A program made the translations under genes and the position numbers. From positions 1-36,889 of the forward strand of contig JAFEDJ010000037.1 in assembly GCA_018241685.1 (NCBI GenBank): a DNA stretch of 36,889 nt, written 5' to 3'. The stretch's first letter is position 1. Every line of letters begins with the position of its first letter. Shown here in pieces: positions 1 to 7,993 of the stretch. The notes under the pieces were generated by a model. It saw nothing but the letters and a program-made list of their open reading frames with translations, did no database searches and was not told the DNA's origin. The DNA is from Pseudomonadota bacterium (GTDB lineage Bacteria > Pseudomonadota > Gammaproteobacteria > Burkholderiales > Rhodocyclaceae).

Positions 1-194
1 CACGGCAGCCAGCACAGGCCGTAGAAAATGATCTGCGTCGCCCACACCAGAATCCACCGCCAGGTCGCAAAGCGGCCCGTCACCGCACGGGGGTAAACCT
101 TCTGGCGGACGGCGTAGAGGGTGTCTTCAGTTTCCGCCCGCGCCCTGGCCTGGGAGTCGGGAGGGATGATGGTTCGAGGGTCTGCTTCGCTCAT
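1..194 (-). CDS. ccoG: Cytochrome c oxidase accessory protein CcoG, N-terminal fragment
   Basis: This is the first 64 codons of a minus-strand gene that runs off the left edge of the window. CcoG (also RdxA/FixG) is a membrane protein with polyferredoxin-type clusters, needed for assembly of cbb3-type cytochrome oxidase, where it helps to reduce copper for the CuB site. The visible part is an acidic, proline-rich start followed by the family's N-terminal pattern: 'LYAVRQKVYPRAVTGRFATW' at about residues 27-46, then the beginning of the first membrane helix ('WILVWATQIIFYGLCWLP'). I chose the ATG at 192-194; the ribosome site in front of it is weak. The iron-sulfur cysteine motifs would lie outside the window. 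Identification rests on this short conserved segment, so it is good but not certain. Confidence 0.8.
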   Translation of the reverse strand, partial: MSEADPRTIIPPDSQARARAETEDTLYAVRQKVYPRAVTGRFATWRWILVWATQIIFYGLCWLP

Positions 195-377
195 GGCTGC
201 AAGGAACTCGCGTTGAAATGGGTCGGCACCACGGCGAAAACTGCTTCACGAAACCGTGGCGAATCACCCTATCCATAACAACATCCGTGCCATCTGGCCC
301 GGCCGGCGGAAAGCCCCTGTGATCAAGGGTTTGGCCTGAGCTGCCGCTGGCCCGGCGCGCCACGCTGGCAGTCTTCT

Positions 378-413
378 GACAGAAACGCTGCCACAGCTGG
401 CAGCGTTTCTGTC
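378..413. repeat. Perfect 16-bp inverted repeat (hairpin)
   Basis: The arms GACAGAAACGCTGCCA and TGGCAGCGTTTCTGTC are exact reverse complements around the 4-nt loop CAGC. The structure lies about 50 bases past the stop of the MFS gene (465-1727, minus), so it may end that transcript. Neither side carries a real T-run, so a factor-independent terminator is not clear. The rest of 195-464 contains no gene that I can support; it is the leader of ccoG and the tail of the MFS gene. Confidence 0.6.
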
Positions 414-464
414 CGGAACACGTGGCGGCAAGCCCTTGCCACCACCGCGACCGTCGCCCCCCAA

Positions 465-1727
465 TCAGTCGCGCAGCCCGCGCACGGCGAGTGCCGCCAG
501 GGACGTCAGCATCGCCAGGCCGGTGACCGCCAGCCAGCCCCACTGGGCAAACAGCAGGCTGCCGGCCACCGCCCCCGCCGCCATGCCGACGAACATGCTC
601 ACCACCAGGACCGCATTAAGACGGCTGCGCGCACCGCTGTCGAGGCCATACACGATGCTCTGGTGGGCGATCAGCGAGGCCTGTACGCCGAGGTCGAAGC
701 CCACCGTGGCGATACCCAGCACCACCAGCTGGACGGTCGGCGGCAACTGCGTGCCGAGCCCCATCAGACCGAAGGACAGTGCGGCGAGGCCAGACGCCAG
801 GCGGATCACCAGGGCCGGTCCGCGACGGTCCGCCAGATGGCCGGCCATCGGCGCGGCCAGCGCACCGGCAGCCCCAGCCAGCCCGAAGGCCCCGGCCGCG
901 GCGCTCCCCAGATGGAAGGGCTCGCCGTGCAGCATCAGCGCCAGCGTGGACCAGAAAGCGCTGAAACCCACCGACAGCAGCCCTTGGGCCAGCGCCGCGC
1001 GGCGCAGCTCCCGATGGCGGCCCAGCAGCGCCGGCAACGACGCGAGCAGCGCCCGATAGGAGAGCTGCGTGGTCGGAGCGAACCGCGGCAGCCACCGCCA
1101 CGCGGCCAGGCCGATGAGCGCAATGCCTGCCGCCGCCGCTGCGAACATCGCCCGCCAGCCCCAGTATTCAGCCACCAGGCCGCTGACGACACGGGACAAC
1201 AGGATGCCCATCAAGAGACCGGTCATCACCGTACCGACGATGCGCCCGCGGCTTTGCTCCGGTGCAAGGCTGGCGGCGGCCGGCACGAAATCCTGGGCCA
1301 GCGTGGCGGTCAGGCCGATGGCCAGGCTGGCCAGCAGGAAACCGCCGAAATCCCCGGCCAGCCCGGCCGCCAGCAGGGCCAGCATCAGCAGCACCGACTT
1401 GCCGAGGATGATCTGGCGGCGGTCGTGGCGGTCGCCCAGCGGCGCCAGCAGCAGGATCCCCAGCGCGTAGCCGAGCTGGGTCAGGGTCGGCACGAAGCCG
1501 GCTTCCCGCGCCCCTGCGCCGAACTCCGTCGCCAGCACGCCGAGCAGCGGCTGGCTGTAGTACAGGGATGCAACGGACAGGCCGGCGCCCGTGGCCAGCA
1601 GGAAGATCAGCGAGCGGGCCGGCTTGCGGATCTCCGGCTGCGCCGCTTCGAGCCGCTCAGGCAGTTCGGGCCGCTCCGGCACCAGCGGAACGGCCAGCGG
1701 GTCATGCGTCTTGCAAATGGAAGTCAT
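465..1727 (-). CDS. MFS efflux-type transporter
   Basis: The 420-residue product is an inner-membrane transporter of the major facilitator superfamily, resembling the YnfM/AraJ-type drug or sugar efflux branch. After a hydrophilic 35-residue N-terminus the protein shows the usual run of about twelve hydrophobic segments. The loop 'LAPLGDRHDRRQIILGK' between helices 2 and 3 is the MFS motif A (G-D-R-x-x-R-R), and a related 'GHLADRRGP' appears in the second half. A good ribosome site (AGGAG, about 8 bases before the ATG) supports the start at 1727. It is divergent from a LysR regulator with a 94-base gap, a common arrangement in which the regulator controls the transporter. The substrate cannot be read from the sequence. 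Confidence 0.85.
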   Translation of the reverse strand: MTSICKTHDPLAVPLVPERPELPERLEAAQPEIRKPARSLIFLLATGAGLSVASLYYSQPLLGVLATEFGAGAREAGFVPTLTQLGYALGILLLAPLGDRHDRRQIILGKSVLLMLALLAAGLAGDFGGFLLASLAIGLTATLAQDFVPAAASLAPEQSRGRIVGTVMTGLLMGILLSRVVSGLVAEYWGWRAMFAAAAAGIALIGLAAWRWLPRFAPTTQLSYRALLASLPALLGRHRELRRAALAQGLLSVGFSAFWSTLALMLHGEPFHLGSAAAGAFGLAGAAGALAAPMAGHLADRRGPALVIRLASGLAALSFGLMGLGTQLPPTVQLVVLGIATVGFDLGVQASLIAHQSIVYGLDSGARSRLNAVLVVSMFVGMAAGAVAGSLLFAQWGWLAVTGLAMLTSLAALAVRGLRD

Positions 1728-1821
1728 GGCAAAACTCCTGTTTCATGGGTGAGCGAAGCTTGCCCGTCGCCCGGCCACCACGGTAGTAGCCTGACATGCA
1801 GATTTGTTATACGTTTGACGC

Positions 1822-2802
1822 ATGAAGAAGACGCTCATCACCGCCCCCGGCGAACCCCGCGCCCGTGCCGATGCCCCCGCCGCCGCATCAGCCACCGGCG
1901 ACCGCCTGGAACTGATCCAGACCTTCGTGCGCATCATCGAGGCCGGCAACCTGTCGGCCGCTGCCACCCAGCTCGGCATGACCCAGCCGACCATCAGCCG
2001 GCGCCTGCAGACCCTGGAGAAATCCCTCGGCGTGCGCCTGCTGCAGCGCTCCACCCACACCATGCGCCTGACGGTGGACGGCGAACGCTGCTACGAAGGC
2101 GCCAAGGCCCTGCTGGCCAACTGGGCAGCCTTCGAGTCGGGTCTGAAAGGCGCCCGCGAGGAACCGGAAGGCGTGCTGCGCGTCGTGGCGCCCCATGCCT
2201 TCGGCCAGGAACGTCTGGTCGGCCCGCTCGCCACCTATCTGCAGCGCTACCCGCGCATGAAGGTCGAATGGCTGCTGCACGACGACAGCGCGATCCAGGA
2301 CTTCATCGCCGCCGGCATCGACTGCGCGATCCAGGTCGGCGAGATCGACGACTCGTCGCTGGTCGCCATCCAGCTCGCCGAGGTGCCACGCATTGTCGTC
2401 GCGGCGCCGTCGGTGCTCGCCGCCGGCGCCATGCCCCGCGAGCCGGAAGACCTCGCCGGCCTGCCGTGGCTGGCTCTGCGCACCTATTACCGGCATGAGA
2501 TCGCGCTACGCCACGTGACGACCGGCGAGCGCCGCGTCGTGCCGATCGAGCCACGCCTGAGCACCGACAGCCTCTACGCGCTGAAGAGCGCGGCCCTGAT
2601 GGGCCTGGGCGTCGGCGTCGGCTCGGCATGGGTGATGACGGAAGCCCTGGCCGACGGACGCCTCGTGCAGCTGGTGCCAGACTGGCAGGCCGCACCGCTG
2701 CCGGTCAGCCTGGTCTATCCCTACGCCCGCTTCTACCCGGCCCGCCTGCGCTGCTTCATCGACGTGATGCGCGCAGCGCTGCCCCAGGCGATCGCCGGTT
2801 GA
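1822..2802 (+). CDS. LysR-family transcriptional regulator
   Basis: A 326-residue DNA-binding regulator. The winged helix-turn-helix occupies about residues 29-87 ('NLSAAATQLGMTQPTISRRL' is the helix-turn-helix core) and is followed by the periplasmic-binding-like effector domain ('GVLRVVAPHAFGQERL...'). The 28 residues before the helix-turn-helix are alanine- and proline-rich and unusual for the family, so a later start is possible, although no in-frame ATG exists between residue 1 and the domain. It is divergent from the MFS gene at 465-1727 and probably regulates it and itself. The style of the effector domain (short linker, 'DSAIQDFIAAGIDCAIQVGEIDDSSL') is that of the LysR group often tied to efflux or quinone and aldehyde responses; the ligand is unknown. 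Confidence 0.88.
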   Translation: MKKTLITAPGEPRARADAPAAASATGDRLELIQTFVRIIEAGNLSAAATQLGMTQPTISRRLQTLEKSLGVRLLQRSTHTMRLTVDGERCYEGAKALLANWAAFESGLKGAREEPEGVLRVVAPHAFGQERLVGPLATYLQRYPRMKVEWLLHDDSAIQDFIAAGIDCAIQVGEIDDSSLVAIQLAEVPRIVVAAPSVLAAGAMPREPEDLAGLPWLALRTYYRHEIALRHVTTGERRVVPIEPRLSTDSLYALKSAALMGLGVGVGSAWVMTEALADGRLVQLVPDWQAAPLPVSLVYPYARFYPARLRCFIDVMRAALPQAIAG

Positions 2803-2934
2803 ATGCCACACAGGGCAATTCGGATTCGCAGCTTAGTTTTGCGTCACAAGCATCCCAGGATTCCTTGTTTCACCCCGGCACAGGTCCGGATGCATGATGA
2901 AGGCGTCTCTTCGATCACTTCCCCGGAGCCCCCG

Positions 2935-3365
2935 ATGACCCAGGCACGCCAAACCGATTACCCGATCGATCCCCTGTTCACACAACGCTGGTCGCCCCGC
3001 GCCTTCACCGGCGAACAGATCCCCGAGGAAAGCCTGCTCGCGCTGCTGGAGGCCGCGCGCTGGGCGCCGCCGAGAGCCAGCCCAACGCATGGCATTCCTT
3101 CGACACCGGCGCCGCGTGGGCCAGCCTGGCCTTCCAGGCCACCCTGTCGGGCTGGCACGCCCACGGCCTCGGCGGCTTCGACGCCAACGGCCTGCGCGCG
3201 AGCCTCGGCATTCCCGACGACTACGCGGTCGAGGCAGTCATCGCGGTGGGCAAGCTCGGCGACAAGGCCAGCCTGCCCGAAGCCCTGCAGGCGCGGGAAA
3301 CACCCAACACCCGCCGCCCGCTGGCCGAGCTGGTGGCCGACGGCCATTTCGACTTCGCGGCGTAA
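2935..3365 (+). pseudogene. Nitroreductase-family remnant (internal deletion and frameshift)
   Basis: Two pieces of one nitroreductase are joined out of frame. The first reads MTQARQTDYPIDPLFTQRW... through 'LLALLEAARWAP' in the frame of the ATG at 2935. At about 3070 the reading moves two bases to 'ESQPNAWHSFDTGAAWASLA...' and ends at the TAA at 3363. In intact family members these blocks are separated by roughly 60 residues carrying part of the FMN-binding site, so the junction is a deletion that also shifts the frame, not a simple sequencing slip. The C-terminal half ('GWHAHGLGGFDA', 'PDDYAVEAVIAVGKLGDK') is well conserved, which suggests a recent loss. Intact members are FMN-dependent NAD(P)H oxidoreductases. 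A functional product is unlikely. Confidence 0.8.
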
Positions 3366-3373
3366 AAGCGGAA

Positions 3374-3413
3374 ATGCCCGTCCGGCCTCCCCTTTCGGGT
3401 GCCGGACGGGCAC
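3374..3413. terminator. Hairpin between convergent genes, probable bidirectional terminator
   Basis: Arms GCCCGTCCGGC (3376-3386) and GCCGGACGGGC (3401-3411) pair perfectly around a 14-nt loop, in the 75-base gap between the nitroreductase remnant (plus) and acoR (minus). On the minus strand the hairpin is followed by a moderately T-rich stretch (ATTTCCGCTTTT), so it best serves acoR. Confidence 0.6.
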
Positions 3414-3440
3414 TTCACTCAACCAGACGAAACGCGCCTG

Positions 3441-5462
3441 TCAGTGATCCCGCCGGTTGGGCGGCACGATGTTGAGGCGTGTCAGCTTGCGGTAGAAGGT
3501 GGCCCGTGACAGGCCCAGTTCCTTTGCCGACACCGTCACCTGCCACTGGTTACGCCGCAGCACCTCCAGCATGCGCTCGCGCAGCCGGGCATCCTTCTCC
3601 TTCAGCGGCGGCGCGGGCGGTTCCGGCAGCGATTCGCGCGGGCTGTGGATGCTGTGCTCATCCCGCGGTGCCAGCCGTGCCGACACCAGGCGTGGGCCGA
3701 AGAACAGGTCCGGCGGGAAATGCGCGGTGTGCAGCAGCGTGCTCTCGCAGATCGCACAGGCGTAGCGCATCGCGTGGCGCAGCTGGCGGATATTGCCGGG
3801 CCAGCCGTGACGGATCAGCGCATCGCGGGTTTCCGGTGCCAGGCGTAGGGATTCCCGCCCCATCGCCTTGACCTCCTCCTCCAGCACCCGGTCGATCACC
3901 GTGCCGATGTCCTCTCGCTCGCGCAGTGGCGGCAGCACGAACACCGCGCCATTCAAACGGTAGTACAGATCCTCGCGGAAGCGTCCCTCCTCCACCAGGC
4001 GCGGCAGGTTCTGGTGGGTCGCGCAGATGATGTGCAGCTTCACCGGAATCGGCTGTTCGGCCCCCAGCGGCAGCACCTCTCCCTCCGCGAGCACACGCAG
4101 CAGACGGCTCTGCAGCACCAACGGCATGTCGCCGATCTCGTCGAGGAACAGGGTGCCCCCGTCCGACTGCACGATCTTGCCGCGAGCCCCCTTGGCCCGC
4201 GCCCCGGTAAAGGCGCCGTCCCGATAACCGAAGAGCTCGCTCTCGATCAGGCTTTCCGGGATCGCCGCACAGTTGAGGGCGATGAAGGGCTGCCGGTGGC
4301 GGCTGCTGCAGTCGTGGATGGCCTTGGCGAAGGCTTCCTTGCCGGTGCCGGTCTCGCCCAGCAGCATCACCGGGATGTCCCGGTTGGCCACCTTCAGGGC
4401 ACGGCTCACGTTGGTACGCACCCGCGAATCGTCGGTGGCCAGATGGCCGAAGCCCCGCACCTCGTTGCAACCGTCGTCGTTGATCGAGCCGTGCTCCACA
4501 TCGCTCGGCGCACGGCGCCGCGCATCGGGCACCCGCAGCAGCGCGAAGAAACGTTCGCCGCTGTCCTGCACGCGCAGCGGAATGGCCTGCCCCGGCTGGG
4601 CGTGGGCCGCCGCCAGCAGATCGGCGGCCGAGCATTCGAAGAGGTCGGACACGCAGCTGATCATCCGCCCCGGCCGCTGCAGCAGTTCTTTGCGGGCCCG
4701 CCGATTGCCGCCGACGATCATGCCGGTATCGTCGAAGGCGAGCAGGTAGTCGGTCTGCACGTGCAGCAGCTCGGGGCTGCGGCCGAACTGCAATATCCAG
4801 TACTGGCGCAGGCTGTGGAACGCGAAGGCATCCTCGATCAGGCGCGCCTTCTCGACCACCATCTGGAACACCAGCAGCTGGCTGTCCCGGTTCTCGGGTG
4901 AATACAGCGCCGAGGCATCCAGCACCGCCAGCGGCTGGTCGTCGATGCCGAGGATAGGCGCCGAGCTGCAGGTGAAGCCGATGTTGTGGGAGCGGAAATG
5001 CTCGCCCCGGTGCACCAGGATCGGCTGGCCATCCACCAGACAGGTGCCCACGCCACAGGTGCCTTCATCCATTTCGGACCAGCGCGTGCCATTGCGGAAC
5101 CCCTGGGCGCGGAATTCCTTGTCCAGTTCCGGCACGGTCCGGAAGTCGACGGTGACACCTGTGGCGTCGGTCAGCAGTACGCAATAATTCGACGGGCGCA
5201 ATTGTTCATGCAGGCGGTCCATACCCTCCCGCGCAATACGCATGAAGGCATCCAGACGATCGCGGTGCTCGCGCAATTCCTGCGCAGTCACCACCTGGGG
5301 CGTCGTCGCCAGCCCCGGATCGACTTGGTATTTGCTCAACGAGCGTTGCCACGAGCGCGTCAGCCGGTCCTGCGCCGGATGCCTGGGCAGCCGCGCGCCC
5401 CTCTCCACCACCTCGACCACGCGTTCCACGTGGCGGGCGATATCACCTTGTCCCCGCATCAT
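3441..5462 (-). CDS. acoR: Sigma-54-dependent transcriptional activator, AcoR type
   Basis: A 673-residue enhancer-binding protein that activates acetoin catabolism genes with RNA polymerase sigma-54. The N-terminal half holds a GAF-like sensory region (about 60-220), then a PAS-like segment (about 230-310). The AAA+ domain follows: Walker A 'GETGTGKE' at 369-376, the sigma-54 contact loop 'GAFTGA' at 416-421, Walker B 'GGTLFLDEIGD' at 435-445 and the 'HGWPGNIRQL' sensor-II block. The C-terminus carries a Fis-type helix-turn-helix ('VSAKELGLSRATFYRKL'). It is transcribed away from acoXABC, and a textbook -24/-12 promoter lies in front of acoX. The start is an ATG-ATG pair preceded by a G-rich stretch. 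The family is certain; the acetoin role follows from the neighbours. Confidence 0.93.
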   Translation of the reverse strand: MMRGQGDIARHVERVVEVVERGARLPRHPAQDRLTRSWQRSLSKYQVDPGLATTPQVVTAQELREHRDRLDAFMRIAREGMDRLHEQLRPSNYCVLLTDATGVTVDFRTVPELDKEFRAQGFRNGTRWSEMDEGTCGVGTCLVDGQPILVHRGEHFRSHNIGFTCSSAPILGIDDQPLAVLDASALYSPENRDSQLLVFQMVVEKARLIEDAFAFHSLRQYWILQFGRSPELLHVQTDYLLAFDDTGMIVGGNRRARKELLQRPGRMISCVSDLFECSAADLLAAAHAQPGQAIPLRVQDSGERFFALLRVPDARRRAPSDVEHGSINDDGCNEVRGFGHLATDDSRVRTNVSRALKVANRDIPVMLLGETGTGKEAFAKAIHDCSSRHRQPFIALNCAAIPESLIESELFGYRDGAFTGARAKGARGKIVQSDGGTLFLDEIGDMPLVLQSRLLRVLAEGEVLPLGAEQPIPVKLHIICATHQNLPRLVEEGRFREDLYYRLNGAVFVLPPLREREDIGTVIDRVLEEEVKAMGRESLRLAPETRDALIRHGWPGNIRQLRHAMRYACAICESTLLHTAHFPPDLFFGPRLVSARLAPRDEHSIHSPRESLPEPPAPPLKEKDARLRERMLEVLRRNQWQVTVSAKELGLSRATFYRKLTRLNIVPPNRRDH

Positions 5463-5560
5463 TTTATTTCCCCCATATATATCGGGAGTGTTTTAGGAAA
5501 AACATCCTTTGGTAACGGCAAAGCGTATTCCGCTACGGCAATTAAATCAATGCTGACGTT

Positions 5561-5589
5561 TGTCTCCGTAAATTGAGACACCTGTCTCA
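5561..5589. promoter_or_regulatory. Dyad-type upstream activating site, probable AcoR binding region
   Basis: TGAGACA (5574-5580) and TGTCTCA (5583-5589) form a perfect inverted repeat with a 2-bp gap, and a further TGTCTC half-site lies at 5561-5566; loose GTCTC copies follow downstream to about 5650. The site sits about 155-180 bp upstream of the -24/-12 promoter, the usual distance for an enhancer of a sigma-54 activator. The divergent acoR gene makes AcoR the obvious ligand; that link is inference. Confidence 0.6.
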
Positions 5590-5741
5590 GTTTCTCGTCT
5601 CTTTCTCGCCCCCGCGCCTCATTTCTCACTCTTTCTTTTCAGGTCTCATTTCACCGCACAGCAAGATCAAAAATAAAACCTCCATACATTTCACCTGCTT
5701 ACAAAAAAAGCAGTGCACAAATCCGGTATTCAATCGGCAAT

Positions 5742-5757
5742 TGGCACGCCCCGTGCA
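5742..5757 (+). promoter_or_regulatory. Sigma-54 (-24/-12) promoter of the aco operon
   Basis: TGGCAC at 5742-5747, five bases, then GTGCA at 5753-5757. The conserved GG and GC doublets are separated by exactly 10 bases, as sigma-54 requires. Transcription would begin near 5768, about 28 bases before the acoX start. The rest of the 333-base intergenic region is AT-rich compared with its surroundings and contains the upstream dyad. Confidence 0.88.
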
Positions 5758-5795
5758 CAAAGGAGCGTAATTCGCCAACCAATTGAAGCCCAATT

Positions 5796-6839
5796 GTGAA
5801 ACACGACTTCCAAATTCCTCCGATCGGCATCCTGGCCAATCCCGCCTCGGGGCGGGACATCCGCCGGCTGACCAGCAAGGCGCTGGTTTTTCCGACGGTG
5901 GAGAAGGTCAACATGATCGAGCGCCTGCTCGGCGCCTTCGGCGCGGTGGGGGTACAGCGGGTCGTGATGATGCCGGACGTGGTGGGTATCGCCGCCGGCC
6001 TGACCCGCGCCATCGACGGCCATCGGGCCGACCGCGGCCAGCCGTGGCCGCAGGTGGAGTTCCTGCAGATGCCGCTGCGCCATGACGCCAGCGACACCAC
6101 CGAGGCGATCCGCCGCATGCGGGCGGCCGGCGTGGCGGTCATCGTCGTGCTCGGCGGCGACGGCACGCACCGCGTGGTGGCCTCCGAATGCGGCGACATC
6201 CCGCTGGCGACCCTGTCGTCCGGCACCAACAACGCCTTTCCCGAATTGCGCGAAGCGACGCTGACCGGCCTCGCCGCCGGCCTGCTGGCGAGCGGCGCCG
6301 TCGGTATTGACGAGGCCGCGGTGCCCAACAAGCAGCTGCGCGTACGCGTCGGCGAGCGGGAAGAGATCGCGCTGGTGGATGTCTGCGTGACCCACCTGGA
6401 CCACGTGGGCGCCCGCGCCGTATGGGACCCGTCGAGCATCGCCGAGCTGTTCGTCAGCTTCGCCGAACCGGACGCCATTGGCCTCTCCAGCATCGCCGCG
6501 ATGCTCGCTCCGGTGGGCCGCAACGAGTGGCACGGCGCCTGGGTGCAATGCGACGGCGCCACCTCGTCGGTGCTGGCCCCCATCGCGCCGGGGCTGGTCG
6601 TGCCGGTGCCGGTGGCCAACCACGGCCTGCTTCTGCCCGGCGAGCCCCGCCCGCTGCGCTGCCTGCGCGGCAGCCTGGCCCTCGACGGCGAACGGGAAAT
6701 CGAACTGAACGGCCGCCAGCCGGCCAGCGTCACCCTCGAACTGGACGGCCCGCGCACGCTGGACGTACGCGCCACCCTCGCCGCAGCGGTCCGCCACGGC
6801 GCGCTGCGGCGCCCGCTGGCCACGGAGATGCCGGCATGA
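5796..6839 (+). CDS. acoX: AcoX, NAD-kinase-like acetoin catabolism protein
   Basis: A 347-residue protein of the ATP-NAD/AcoX kinase family, encoded first in the acetoin operon. Its exact reaction in acetoin catabolism has not been settled. The fold signature is visible as 'GILANPASGRD' near residues 11-21 and 'GGDGTHR' at 120-126, the nucleotide-binding loop of the NAD kinase/diacylglycerol kinase superfamily, followed by 'LSSGTNNAFP'. The start is GTG at 5796; an in-frame TGA at 5784 excludes earlier starts, and the conserved N-terminal block would be lost with the next ATG. The gene follows the sigma-54 promoter directly and its stop overlaps the ATG of a 50-codon ORF that leads to acoA. 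Recognition of the family is firm. Confidence 0.93.
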   Translation: MKHDFQIPPIGILANPASGRDIRRLTSKALVFPTVEKVNMIERLLGAFGAVGVQRVVMMPDVVGIAAGLTRAIDGHRADRGQPWPQVEFLQMPLRHDASDTTEAIRRMRAAGVAVIVVLGGDGTHRVVASECGDIPLATLSSGTNNAFPELREATLTGLAAGLLASGAVGIDEAAVPNKQLRVRVGEREEIALVDVCVTHLDHVGARAVWDPSSIAELFVSFAEPDAIGLSSIAAMLAPVGRNEWHGAWVQCDGATSSVLAPIAPGLVVPVPVANHGLLLPGEPRPLRCLRGSLALDGEREIELNGRQPASVTLELDGPRTLDVRATLAAAVRHGALRRPLATEMPA

Positions 6840-6988
6840 ACCACCACCTTCTTCCCGCCTGCGGCCCGCCCGCAGCCCTCAACCCCGGACGGCGCCCCGC
6901 GGCGCCGACCGCCACCGACCCCGGCGCGGGCAGCCCGCTCCGCACCGGAAGCACCACCCAAAAATCCACAATCTGGAGACAACCGTGA
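6836..6988 (+). CDS. Candidate 50-codon ORF bridging acoX and acoA
   Basis: An open frame starting with ATG inside the acoX stop (ATGA, 6836-6839) and ending with a TGA that overlaps the GTG start of acoA (GTGA, 6985-6988). The predicted peptide begins MNHHLLPACG and is proline-, alanine- and arginine-rich without a recognisable domain, signal peptide or membrane helix. The overlaps at both ends are those expected for translational coupling, so the frame may be translated to carry ribosomes to acoA. It may equally be chance in GC-rich DNA: no ribosome site is obvious within the acoX end, while acoA has its own (GGAGA). Low confidence as a functional protein. Confidence 0.3.
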   Translation: MNHHLLPACGPPAALNPGRRPAAPTATDPGAGSPLRTGSTTQKSTIWRQP

Positions 6989-7959
6989 CCAAGAAACTGA
7001 CTCGCGATGACCTGCTGACGGCCTACCGCACCATGCGCACCATCCGCGAATTCGAAGAGCGTCTGCACACCGACTTCGCCACCGGCGAGATCCCCGGCTT
7101 CGTCCACCTCTATGCAGGCGAAGAGGCGTCCGCCACCGGGGTGTGCATGAACCTCACCAAGGACGACCACATCGCCAGTACCCACCGGGGCCACGGCCAC
7201 TGCATCGCCAAAGGCGTCGATCCGGTCGGCATGATGGCCGAGATCTGGGGCCGCAAGACCGGCACCTGCAAGGGCAAGGGCGGCTCGATGCACATCGCCG
7301 ACCTGTCGGTGGGCATGCTCGGCGCCAACGGCATCGTCGGCGGCGGCGGCCCGCTGGTGTGCGGCACCGCGCTGGCGGCCAAGCTGCGCGGCACCCGCAA
7401 CGTCAGCGTGTGCTTCTTCGGCGACGGCGCCTCCAACCAGGGCACCATCTTCGAAGCCATGAACCTGGCCTCGGTGTGGAACCTGCCGGTGATCTTCCTG
7501 GCCGAGAACAACGGCTACGCGGAGGCCACCTCCTACAACTACTCGGTTGCCTGCGACACCATCGCCGACCGCGCCTCGGCCTTCGGCATGCCCGGCATCA
7601 CGGTAGACGGCTTCGACTTCTTCGCCGTCCATGAAGCCGCTGGCGAAGCCATCGAGCGCGCCCGCAACGGCGGCGGCCCGTCCCTGGTGGAAGTAAAGCT
7701 GTCCCGCTACTACGGCCACTTCGAGGGCGACCAGCAGACCTACCGCGCCCCCGGCGAAGTGCAGAACATCCGCGACACCAAGGACTGCCTGCTGCAGTTC
7801 GCCCGCCGTGTGACCGCCAGCGGCGAGCTCGCCCAGGCCGACCTGGACGCCATCGACGCCGAAGTGAAGGCCCTCATCGACGGCTCGGTGGTCAAGGCCA
7901 AGTCCGACCCGAAACCCACCGAAGCCGACCTGCTCACCGATGTGTACGTGAGCTACTGA
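6985..7959 (+). CDS. acoA: Acetoin dehydrogenase E1 component, alpha subunit
   Basis: The 324-residue alpha subunit of the thiamine-diphosphate-dependent acetoin:DCPIP oxidoreductase (E1). It binds TPP and Mg2+ and, with AcoB, cleaves acetoin to acetaldehyde and an acetyl group that is passed to lipoyl-AcoC. The TPP motif runs from 'GDGASN' at 146-151 to 'ENNGYA' at 174-179. The N-terminal 'YRTMRTIREFEERL' and 'HLYAGEEASATG' match the family, and the length is typical. The start is GTG at 6985, preceded by GGAGA six bases upstream. acoB follows after 34 bases. Branched-chain and pyruvate E1-alpha proteins look similar, but the neighbours acoX, acoC and acoR settle the assignment. Confidence 0.95.
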   Translation: MTKKLTRDDLLTAYRTMRTIREFEERLHTDFATGEIPGFVHLYAGEEASATGVCMNLTKDDHIASTHRGHGHCIAKGVDPVGMMAEIWGRKTGTCKGKGGSMHIADLSVGMLGANGIVGGGGPLVCGTALAAKLRGTRNVSVCFFGDGASNQGTIFEAMNLASVWNLPVIFLAENNGYAEATSYNYSVACDTIADRASAFGMPGITVDGFDFFAVHEAAGEAIERARNGGGPSLVEVKLSRYYGHFEGDQQTYRAPGEVQNIRDTKDCLLQFARRVTASGELAQADLDAIDAEVKALIDGSVVKAKSDPKPTEADLLTDVYVSY

Positions 7960-7993
7960 TCACGCCCGCCCAAAGAATTCAGGAGACATAAAA

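Noticed and set aside
1728..1821. LysR-type T-N11-A operator between the MFS and LysR genes
   Set aside because: No convincing dyad was found; only a weak AT-rich patch near 1800-1815.
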